Origin: Treponema sp. UBA3870
GTDB lineage: Bacteria; Spirochaetota; Spirochaetia; Treponematales; Treponemataceae
Direction: 5' to 3'
Length of the DNA: 5,420 nucleotides
Assembly: GCA_002392275.1 (NCBI GenBank)
Contig: DGGQ01000182.1
Coordinates: 1-5,420, forward strand
Shown here: positions 1 through 5,420 of the stretch, piece by piece
Layout: every line of letters begins with the position of its first letter
How positions within the stretch are numbered: position 1 is the first letter of the stretch
Position numbers and translations under genes: made by a program
The notes under the pieces: generated by a model
The model's input: only the letters and a program-made list of their open reading frames with translations
Databases searched by the model: none
Told to the model about the DNA's origin: nothing

Positions 1-1
1 A

Positions 2-136
2 TTGGAAATGTCAAACGTTGATTTGACCGAGCAGCTCACCGACATGATTGTAACCCAGAGGGGATTCGAGTCCAACGCAAAGACAATCCAGACCGGTGAC
101 TCAATGCTTGAGACCGTAATCAACCTCAAGCGCTAA
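2..136 (+). CDS. flgE: Flagellar hook protein FlgE, C-terminal end (partial)
   Basis: Only the last 44 codons and the TAA stop are in the window; the gene begins upstream. The product forms the flagellar hook, the universal joint between rod and filament; in spirochaetes this is part of the periplasmic flagellum. The visible residues are the C-terminal D0 helix of the rod/hook/HAP1 family: a S-N-V-D-L-T-E-Q-L-T start, then M-I-V-T-Q-R-G-F-E-S-N-A-K-T-I, then D-S-M-L-E-T-V-I-N-L-K-R at the end. The SNVDL...QR.F..NA.T I...D.ML...INLKR pattern ending right at the stop is typical of FlgE and fits it better than FlgG or FlgF, though other hook/rod paralogues share the motif. A terminator lies about 135 bases downstream, so flgE seems to close its transcript here. 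The crosslinking Cys/Lys region known in treponemal hooks lies outside the window. Confidence 0.88.
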   Translation: MEMSNVDLTEQLTDMIVTQRGFESNAKTIQTGDSMLETVINLKR

Positions 137-140
137 ATAA

Positions 141-306
141 GGTAAGATGACATTCGGGGATTTTCTCCGGGTGTCCCACAAATAGCAGCTTCCTGAAGTG
201 TCCTTACTTTGGGAGGGTCCAGGATGATGACTGCATTGAAGCTGCATGTCATTGTAGTAACACTCCATTTGGCCGGATGAATCTTTGGTTTGTCCGGTCT
301 TTTTTT
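141..306 (+). ncRNA. Candidate structured 3' UTR or small RNA downstream of flgE
   Basis: No convincing protein is encoded between the flgE stop and the terminator, but the RNA can fold. ATGACAT (147-153) pairs with ATGTCAT (245-251). GCAGCTT (186-192) pairs with AAGCTGC (239-245), nearly continuous with the first stem on the 3' side. A local hairpin forms from CGGGGA (155-160) and TCTCCG (164-169). CCTG (192-195) can pair with CAGG (219-222). The whole ends in the hairpin and T-run at 271-306. Several GGA motifs occur (158, 212, 222, 275), which CsrA-type proteins could bind, but that is speculation. I tested it by eye against 6S, SRP, T-box, TPP, cobalamin and c-di-GMP-I consensus elements and recognise none. 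It may simply be a structured flgE 3' UTR. Confidence 0.3.
271..306 (+). terminator. Rho-independent terminator after flgE
   Basis: GGCCGGA (271-277) pairs with TCCGGTC (293-299) over seven base pairs, including one G-U pair, with a 15-base loop. A run of seven T follows immediately (300-306). It separates flgE and the RNA region from the lipoprotein gene. It is not a good terminator on the - strand, which lacks a T-run after the stem. Confidence 0.82.
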
Positions 307-326
307 ATGTACGCGGATGGTATTGA

Positions 327-355
327 ATGACAAAGCAATTTTTTTCTGTTACATT
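327..355 (+). promoter_or_regulatory. Possible sigma-70-like promoter of the lipoprotein gene
   Basis: ATGACA (327-332, five of six matches to TTGACA) is followed after 17 bases by TACATT (350-355, four of six matches to TATAAT). Transcription would begin near 362, giving a leader of only about 10 bases that just includes the GGAGG ribosome-binding site (363-367). It lies directly after the upstream terminator, where a promoter would be needed. In AT-rich DNA such matches also arise by chance. Confidence 0.35.
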
Positions 356-372
356 GATTTTTGGAGGCTCGT

Positions 373-2380
373 ATGAAAAAAGTGGAATTTTCTTTGCCAC
401 TATACTTTTGATGGGGGGCTCACATCCTGCGAAAACTTTTTTAACGGATCAGAACTGAGGGCCGAGATTGAAAATCAAGTTGCATACGCGAACGCCAGTG
501 CCTACACAATCCGCGTGGACTACCCGGAGAACAGCGGAATCATAAAATCCCCCGCCGGTGGTGAGGTCTCCAAAAAAGTGACCGACGTTTTTGCCGTGAG
601 ATTTGAGCCCGCGAGCGACCGTGAGTTCATCAGATGGATGGTCATGGACTCGGTGACAGGAAATGAGGTTACGGATGATAGGTATATTGAATTCTCATCC
701 CTTACTTTGCCCGAGACGGAATGTACCTTCAAAAAAGCTCCTGAGAGAGAGATGATGCTTAGCCTTGAGCCGGTGATTGTCGAGCGTCCCCAAATTCTTT
801 CCTACACACCACTTTTTAATGAAAACGGAGTGAACAAGGACTCATCCATTCAAGTGATTTTTGACTACGACTTGAATGAGGACTCAATCTACTTTACGGA
901 TGATGAAATCGGAAAGTTGGAAAATACATACGGAGTGACACTGCTGCCTCCTGTAAATGTTAACGGCAAGGAAAGATGTTACGGCTATCAGAAAGACGGA
1001 AAAACTTTTTTCAAGAACATATCAATCAGCGATAACGAGACCGGGGAGAGCTTGAACGACTGCTTTTCCGCACCAAGATTTGAGAATCCTCGTCGGCTTA
1101 TAGTCTCCGTAAAAAAGAATTCCGGTAATGTGACGCTCCCCTCGTGGACGCAGGTTCTTGTCAGCATTGAAAAAGGATTCTTCTATAAGGTTGATGAAAA
1201 GCCTGTATGCATGCCGGCAGGAAAAAAATGGATCTACCAGGTGACGGACTCGGTGGACACGACTAGCCCGGGAGTAGTGAGCAGTGACGTGAAGCTTGTG
1301 ACATCCACCGGGACAAAGGCCCTCACGGCACTCTCTTCGGTTCCATCATCGCCGTGGAGCTCGGCATCCATTCCCTACGCCAATGTCAAGCAGCTCAGCA
1401 TAAACCTCAAGGTGAAGGACACGGGAAGCGGACCCGCCGACAGTTTCCTTGTCAATTTCAAGAGGGTCGGAACTTATGATGACGGTACTAAAGATGGCAG
1501 TTATTGGACTACCACGACGGCGAGGGAATATCCGTCAAAATTCGTGAGCTACCAGAGCGTGATGGGAGAGAACGCGGAATGCAACAAGACGATTGATTTC
1601 TCCGACCTGAACCTTGCCGACGGAGTGTACGCCATCTCGCTGGAGTTCAAGGACAAGAGCGGCAACTCAACTGTATATCCCTCCAACGGAGACAAATTCT
1701 ATTTCAACATTGACACAAGGACTCCATTCGCTGGAGAATTTAACATTACCAACGGAAGTGGTTTCACCACCGATGATGGTACATTCCTTGTTGTTTATTG
1801 GTATGAATCATCCAACACCGGTGATTATGCGTGGGTATCCAAGGATTTGAAGGCCACCATAAAATACAAAAAAAGTACAGCCTCGTCCTATACAACGGTC
1901 ACACTGTCTCCTCCTCTTGTGTATGGTGATGGGGCTGATTGGAGTAAAATCACTGGACTTGAATCTGGAACGACATACAATCTGGAGGTAAGTTTTGCTG
2001 ACTACAACGGACATACCCTTCCGTCAAAGAGTTTTACAGTAAATACAAGTTCTACAAAACCAAATCCTCCGACAAACCTGAGGGAGAGGAGCTTTACGCC
2101 AGCGTCGGGCTCAACACCTGCGAAAATCACTGTCATGTGGGATGAACCCACTGGGGACTTCGACAGTTACTACCTCGCTTTTTCTTGGATGGTAATGATT
2201 AATGGCAAACCCCGAGGTAAAAGCTCATCAGTTACACTTCCCAAAGGTACAACATCATATACTCAAGAAATTACAGGCGACTTTATTACAAACTTTTCTG
2301 GTATTGATCTAACCATATATACACATAAAGATGGTAACCTCTATGATAGCGATCCGGCTTCTAAAAATTTCATGCATTAA
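373..2380 (+). CDS. Large Treponema-type surface lipoprotein with Ig/Fn3-like modules; signal peptide frameshifted twice
   Basis: The gene starts at ATG 373, five bases after a strong GGAGG (363-367), but that frame stops after 12 codons (TGA 409-411). The long open frame ends at 2380; its own first start is GTG 515, which would leave out any export signal. Adding one A to the A-run 376-381 and one G to the G-run 413-418 restores MKKSGIFFATILLMGGLTSC, a textbook lipoprotein signal peptide with lipobox L-T-S-C and lipidated Cys20, giving about 669 residues. So either both indels are sequencing errors, or the gene is a pseudogene or phase-variable. Restored regions: about 45-135 resembles divergent InlB B-repeat domains (Y-T-I-R-V, then A-G-G-E-V, then F-I-R-W); 140-290 is bacterial Ig-like (N-G-V-N-K-D-S-S-I-Q-V-I-F-D); 295-450 is a beta-rich module; 450-560 and 563-669 are fibronectin-III-like, the last opening with K-P-N-P-P-T-N-L. 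Likely an envelope-anchored adhesin or structural protein. Domain calls are by eye; exact function unknown. Confidence 0.75.
376..418 (+). other. Two compensable frameshift sites in the lipoprotein signal peptide
   Basis: Three reading frames are used in turn over 57 bases. Frame 1 carries the start and M-K-K. The +3 frame (375-416) carries the hydrophobic core S-G-I-F-F-A-T-I-L-L-M-G. The +2 frame takes over from about 416 with L-T-S-C-E-N-F-F and continues for the rest of the gene. Each switch falls in a homopolymer (A6 at 376-381, G6 at 413-418) and each is repaired by adding a single base. Confidence 0.8.
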
Positions 2381-2384
2381 CTAA

Positions 2385-2472
2385 CGGAACGCCTTTCCAT
2401 CTCGCCATCCCTTGCCCCTTGCCCCGTGGTATGTGTGTGCTTGGGGTGGGGGATTCCGCTCCACATCGGAGC
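2385..2472. repeat. C/G-rich intergenic inverted repeats
   Basis: This non-coding stretch after the lipoprotein stop is much richer in C and G than its surroundings. CCCTTGCCCC (2416-2425) pairs with GGGGTGGGGG (2443-2452) as a 10-bp stem with three G-U pairs. CGGAA (2385-2389) pairs with TTCCG (2454-2458) outside it. A separate small hairpin forms from GCTCC (2458-2462) and GGAGC (2468-2472). The unit CCCTTGC is directly repeated (2409-2415, 2416-2422). No T-run follows on the + strand, so it is not a standard terminator. It could be a dispersed extragenic palindrome or an atypical transcript end. From 2473 to 2576 I see nothing definite. Confidence 0.4.
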
Positions 2473-2576
2473 CATAGGTGTTAAAAAAACTCAATCCAGA
2501 ATGTGTTACCATGTAGTTTTCTCATTTCCCCATTGAATCAAGAGGTACTGAATCTCTGGTGGAGACACATGTTGAT

Positions 2577-2605
2577 TTGACAAGATATGAACTTTATTTT
2601 ATTCT
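2577..2605 (+). promoter_or_regulatory. Sigma-70-like promoter, probably giving a leaderless transcript
   Basis: A perfect TTGACA (2577-2582) is followed by an ideal 17-base spacer and TATTCT (2600-2605, four of six matches to TATAAT). Transcription normally begins about seven bases after the -10 box, here 2612-2613, which is the A of the ATG of the Cas2-like gene. No Shine-Dalgarno sequence precedes that ATG; the DNA there is almost pure A and T. Both facts fit a leaderless mRNA. Confidence 0.55.
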
Positions 2606-2612
2606 ATATATT

Positions 2613-2921
2613 ATGTTTGTTTCAATCGTTATAGATCCGGGCAGCATTGACAGCGCCAGTTCTCTGGTGAATCTGCTGACCAACACTGGGTTCAAAAAAA
2701 TCCAGAGGTCCTGCTGGGAAAATCCAAAGGTCACGGAAAATGAGCTTGCGGATTTGAAGAAAGACATTGACAGAGTGACCGACTACTATGATGTCATACG
2801 CATCTACCAGTTTCCTTTGAACGGGATGTTCGTAATCACGGAGCTTAAGGAAAAAAAGTGGAAGAGATGCCAGCTCAGTGCCGCCCCGCAGAATGGAAAG
2901 CCACGTCCGGCAAAAAAATAG
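2613..2921 (+). CDS. Cas2-like small protein, solitary (no cas1 or CRISPR array seen)
   Basis: The 102-residue product resembles Cas2/VapD ferredoxin-fold proteins, which in CRISPR systems pair with Cas1 for spacer capture and in some cases are metal-dependent nucleases. Visible in order: strand 1 M-F-V-S-I-V-I-D with Asp8 at the usual catalytic place; helix 1 around 14-25; G-F-K-K-I-Q-R-S-C-W-E (26-36), matching the Cas2 pattern ending S-V-F-E; helix 2 around 41-57; and V-I-R-I-Y-Q-F (61-67), matching the Cas2 R-I-Y-R strand. A basic tail follows (K-P-R-P-A-K-K). ATG 2613 is chosen because strand 1 begins there, as in Cas2, and because the promoter fits. GTG 2559 in the same frame would add 18 residues, with only a distant AGAGG (2541-2545). 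The neighbours are a lipoprotein gene and prfB, not cas genes, so a role in CRISPR adaptation is not supported by context. Family call by eye; function unknown. Confidence 0.68.
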   Translation: MFVSIVIDPGSIDSASSLVNLLTNTGFKKIQRSCWENPKVTENELADLKKDIDRVTDYYDVIRIYQFPLNGMFVITELKEKKWKRCQLSAAPQNGKPRPAKK

Positions 2922-2933
2922 TCCGGCGGGTTT

Positions 2934-2964
2934 TTGATTTTTACTTGATTTTAATTGATTTTAT
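2934..2964 (+). repeat. Three tandem 10-11 bp AT-rich repeats before prfB
   Basis: TTGATTTTTAC (2934-2944), TTGATTTTAA (2945-2954) and TTGATTTTAT (2955-2964) stand head to tail, one helical turn apart, immediately before the prfB ribosome-binding site GGAG (2965-2968). Each TTGATT could serve as a -35 box and TTTAAT (2950-2955) as a -10 box, but no pair has good spacing. The phased T-tracts might act as an upstream AT-rich element or bend DNA; this is inferred. Confidence 0.4.
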
Positions 2965-2979
2965 GGAGTGTGAATTGCT

Positions 2980-4114
2980 ATGCTAGAAGATTTGAAGATG
3001 CCAATCGATGAGCTGAAGGAAAATATCATGGACGTATGGGGGCGTCTTTGACCCGGACGAGATCCGCAGAAAGATTGCCGAAAAGGAGGCCCTGACCACA
3101 GCCGAGGGTTTCTGGGATGACAATGACAAGGCAACCCGCGTTATGAACGAAATAAAGCTGCTGAAGGGGCGTGTGGAGCCATGGGAGCAGCTCATAAAGG
3201 ATGCCAACGACATGGAGGACCTCTACGAGCTTGGCATTGAGGAGAACGGCCAGAGTGTTGAAAAGGAGTTAAGGGAGCTTTACGAAAAGACCAACGCCGA
3301 GTACCAGCACCAGAGCATTTTGAATCTGCTTTCTGACGAGGTGGACAAGAACGACTGCTTCCTTTCAGTACACGCAGGGGCCGGTGGAACGGAGGCATGC
3401 GACTGGACTTTCATGTTGAGCCGCATGTACCAGCGATGGGCCGAGCGTCATGGATACAAGATGGAGGTTCTTTCACAGGAAGAGGTCGAGGGTGGTCTTA
3501 AATCAATCAACATGAGGATTTCGGGCGACTATGTTTATGGCTATACAAAAGGTGAGGCTGGTGTCCATCGTCTTGTCAGAATAAGTCCGTTCGATGCAAA
3601 CGCGCGCCGCCACACCTCATTTGCCTCGGTCTATGTGTTCCCGGTGCTTGACGACAGCATAGAGGTGAACATCGACCCAAAGGATTTGCGCGTGGACACA
3701 TACCGTTCTGGCGGAAAGGGTGGACAGCATGTCAACAAGACTGAATCGGCTGTACGCTTTACCCATATCCCGACAGGAATTGTTGTTGCCTGTGACAGCG
3801 AAAGGTCCCAGCTTATGAACCGTGCCACCGCCATGAGCATTCTCCGTTCCAGACTCTACGAATATTACAAGGAGCAGAAGGAAAAGGAGAACTCCAAGTT
3901 CGCCGGTGAAAAAAAAGACATATCGTTTGGCAGCCAGATTCGCAGCTACGTGTTCCAGCCGTACACCATGGTAAAGGACCACCGCACAAAGTATTCGGTC
4001 GGAAACATCCAGGGCGTAATGGACGGTGACATTGACGGCTTCCTTGATGCATGGCTTTCCGTCAAGTGGAAGGGTGTTCCTGTTGATTCTGGAGATGACG
4101 ACGACGATATTTAA
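2980..4114 (+). CDS. prfB: Peptide chain release factor 2 (RF2), with programmed +1 frameshift
   Basis: RF2 reads the stop codons UGA and UAA in the ribosome and triggers release of the finished protein. The start ATG 2980 follows GGAG (2965-2968) by 11 bases. Frame 1 encodes 23 residues and stops at TGA 3049-3051; a +1 shift there (CTT then GAC, 3050-3052) continues for 354 codons to TAA 4112-4114, giving 377 residues, close to the family's roughly 365. Landmarks: the conserved A-G-A-G-G-T-E-A-C-D-W-T block in the middle; the RF2 stop-reading motif S-P-F at residues 202-204 (RF1 has P-x-T); and the catalytic G-G-Q at 247-249 (3719-3727), within S-G-G-K-G-G-Q-H-V-N-K-T-E-S-A-V-R. A call starting at ATG 3143 would cut off the N-terminus. 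The acidic tail D-D-D-D-D-I is encoded by bases that also start the next gene. Its amount is self-regulated through the frameshift. Confidence 0.97.
3038..3052 (+). promoter_or_regulatory. prfB programmed +1 frameshift site
   Basis: GGGGG (3038-3042) acts as an internal Shine-Dalgarno sequence, then a 3-base spacer CGT, the slippery CTT (3046-3048), the in-frame stop TGA (3049-3051) and a following C. This matches the known bacterial prfB arrangement, including the 3-base spacing and the weak TGA-C context. When RF2 is scarce, the ribosome pauses at UGA and slips by one base, making full-length RF2; when RF2 is plentiful it terminates after 23 residues. Confidence 0.96.
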
Positions 4115-5420
4115 GGCCAAGACTGTCCGCTTTCTTCCAAAATTTCTCTTGATTTTTGTCCTGCTTTTTTCGTGGGGCGGAGTTCTTTTTGCTTCGGACT
4201 GGGTTCTTGCGGCTTCCCCGTTTTCCTTTACCCAGACTGGTCCAAAAAGTCCGTTCCAGGAAAAGACAAGGGAGCTTCTCCCCAAGATGATTCTGGAGCA
4301 GATTGGAACAGGCGACATGAGGCTTCCCCCAAGGAGCGAGATGCTTGACAGAAAAATAGACTCGCTCAGGAAGGACAGGCAGTCCCTTTTCCTTCAGCTT
4401 TCCGCTGCCATAAAGGAGAGGGACAAAATCTTTTTGCAGGAGTCCAACCAGAAAAAGCTCCAGAAAAAAATCGCCGAGCAGGAAAAAAAAATCAAGGAAA
4501 TCCAGGACAAGATAGACGCGAACATCGAGAACGTGGACAAGGCCGTGCGGCAGATTGAGGAGGAGTCCCTTGAAAATGCGGAGGAAAAAACAAATCTGTG
4601 GCAGTCTCTAGCGTCCCTGTTCAGCGCGAAGGAAGAAAAACTTGTTCCAGATTCCGTTAACGAGCCGATAAAAATCTACCACGAGGATTCCGAGACACTT
4701 CTTTCCCCGGGCGAGGAAATATGGTCCACGGGAATGGAGAGCCGGGACTTTGTAAACTTCATGTCGGGCGAGGGCGTGAACGGATATCTGACTGGCTCGC
4801 TCACTTTTTATGGAAACTATTTTTCTGCTGCTGTGGAGCTTAGAATCTACCCGGACGGAAAAAAGGCTGGGTCCATAATCGAGGTGGGCAATGTGGACAA
4901 CATGGTTTCAGTGGCAAGAAACATAACCCAGTATCTCCGAACGGTCGTAATCAACAGCGCGCCGGTCCAGCTCTATTTTGACATCAGCCCGGAGGATGCC
5001 GCGAAGAACGCGCTTGTGAAAATCGATGGAACGGTTTCAAATCTTTCGGGGAACAGTCTTTCGGTTACGGCCGGTCTGCATACAATCAGCGTGGACAGTC
5101 CCGGGTTCGAGTCTCTTGCGGTGACATACAATTTCAAGAATTCCACAAGCTTTTTTGTCCGAATCCCCATGTATGTAAAAAGGACGGGGCAGTTCAATAT
5201 CTACCTAAACTCGCCGACGGACAGCACTCTTTTTGCCGACGGATACAATGTTGGAAACGGAATATACGGTGGAACCATAACAATCAACGGCTCCCCAGTT
5301 ATCGGTCAGATTCGCAGGACCGTTCCAGTTCCGCCGACTGTTGACGAGGAGGGAAACGAGATTGCTTCCCCCGACAAAATATTCACGTCCTTCTATTATA
5401 TTCCGATGGATTTGCAGACC
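4095..5420 (+). CDS. Exported coiled-coil / PEGA-like envelope protein (partial, runs off the window)
   Basis: An uninterrupted frame of 442 codons reaches the window end with no stop. The N-terminus is a signal peptide: basic residues (K-A-K, R, K) to about 16, a hydrophobic core F-L-L-I-F-V-L-L-F (17-25), and probable cleavage after L-F-A at 33. Residues about 82-165 are rich in K, E and Q and look like a coiled coil. About 225-290 is a beta-rich module ending in N-I-T-Q-Y-L-R-T-V-V-I-N. About 290-345 resembles a PEGA domain (V-Q-L-Y-F-D-I-S-P-E-D-A, V-K-I-D-G, V-T-A-G-L-H-T-I-S-V, P-G-F-E). It is probably periplasmic or surface-associated; the exact job is unknown. The ATG lies inside prfB (20-base overlap) with GGAG directly against it, too close to act as a ribosome-binding site; TTG 4083, eight bases after GGAAGGG (4068-4074), is a real alternative that adds M-I-L-E. 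Translational coupling to prfB is likely. Confidence 0.8.
   Translation, partial: MTTTIFKAKTVRFLPKFLLIFVLLFSWGGVLFASDWVLAASPFSFTQTGPKSPFQEKTRELLPKMILEQIGTGDMRLPPRSEMLDRKIDSLRKDRQSLFLQLSAAIKERDKIFLQESNQKKLQKKIAEQEKKIKEIQDKIDANIENVDKAVRQIEEESLENAEEKTNLWQSLASLFSAKEEKLVPDSVNEPIKIYHEDSETLLSPGEEIWSTGMESRDFVNFMSGEGVNGYLTGSLTFYGNYFSAAVELRIYPDGKKAGSIIEVGNVDNMVSVARNITQYLRTVVINSAPVQLYFDISPEDAAKNALVKIDGTVSNLSGNSLSVTAGLHTISVDSPGFESLAVTYNFKNSTSFFVRIPMYVKRTGQFNIYLNSPTDSTLFADGYNVGNGIYGGTITINGSPVIGQIRRTVPVPPTVDEEGNEIASPDKIFTSFYYIPMDLQT

Noticed and set aside
133..333. A 66-codon open frame on the - strand covering the flgE downstream region
   Set aside because: Its protein has no recognisable motif, it overlaps the end of flgE and runs through the terminator hairpin, and no convincing ribosome-binding site was found. 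The RNA structure on the + strand explains the region better.
2569..2580. ATG at 2569 with a good GGTGGAG just upstream, as a small leader gene
   Set aside because: The frame is only three codons (ATG TTG ATT TGA) and overlaps the -35 box of the promoter. Nothing supports it as a working leader peptide.
2559..2612. GTG 2559 as the start of the Cas2-like gene
   Set aside because: The extra 18 residues would precede strand 1, which normally begins Cas2 proteins, and they overlap a near-ideal promoter. The AGAGG upstream is 13 bases away, longer than usual.
2881..2936. Possible terminator between the Cas2-like gene and prfB (CCGCC 2881-2885 with GGCGG 2925-2929, then TTTTT)
   Set aside because: The stem is only five pairs with a loop of nearly 40 bases, and the nearer CCGG/CCGG pairing is only four. 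A T-run is present, but the hairpin is too weak to call.
3617..4318. A 233-codon open frame on the - strand opposite prfB
   Set aside because: It lies antisense to the strongly conserved GGQ-containing part of prfB and the start of the next gene. Its product is low-complexity and resembles no family, so it is a by-product of the coding strand's codon use.
1..5420. CRISPR array, tRNA, rRNA or insertion sequence in the window
   Set aside because: No regularly spaced repeats, no cloverleaf or rRNA-like stretch, and no transposase were found by eye, so the Cas2-like gene stands alone here.

Overview
The window looks like a piece of a Treponema-type spirochaete chromosome, perhaps from a gut or rumen species. 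The clues are the end of a flagellar hook gene, a large surface lipoprotein whose repaired signal peptide ends in a typical treponemal lipobox (L-T-S-C), a PEGA-like envelope protein, and roughly balanced base composition with A-runs. The genus is an inference from gene style, not proven. All genes seen read on the + strand.

Layout. (1) 2-136: the last 44 codons of flgE, followed by about 130 non-coding bases that can fold extensively and then a clear intrinsic terminator (271-306). (2) 373-2380: a lipoprotein of about 669 residues with Ig-like and fibronectin-III-like modules. Its signal peptide is broken by two apparent one-base losses, one in an A-run and one in a G-run, 37 bases apart. 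(3) 2381-2576: a gene-free stretch with a C/G-rich region of nested inverted repeats. (4) 2577-2921: a strong sigma-70-like promoter placed so that transcription should begin at or next to the ATG of a 102-residue Cas2-like protein. No cas1 and no CRISPR array are present. (5) 2980-4114: prfB (release factor 2) with the complete programmed +1 frameshift signal. (6) 4095-5420: an exported coiled-coil/PEGA-like envelope protein that overlaps the end of prfB and runs off the window.

How they work together: flgE ends a transcript. The lipoprotein and the Cas2-like gene each look separately transcribed. prfB and the downstream envelope gene overlap by 20 bases and are probably translationally coupled. 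I see no multi-gene defence or biosynthetic system. The points most worth a second look are the solitary Cas2-like gene with its apparently leaderless promoter, the doubly frameshifted lipoprotein signal peptide, and the foldable RNA downstream of flgE.
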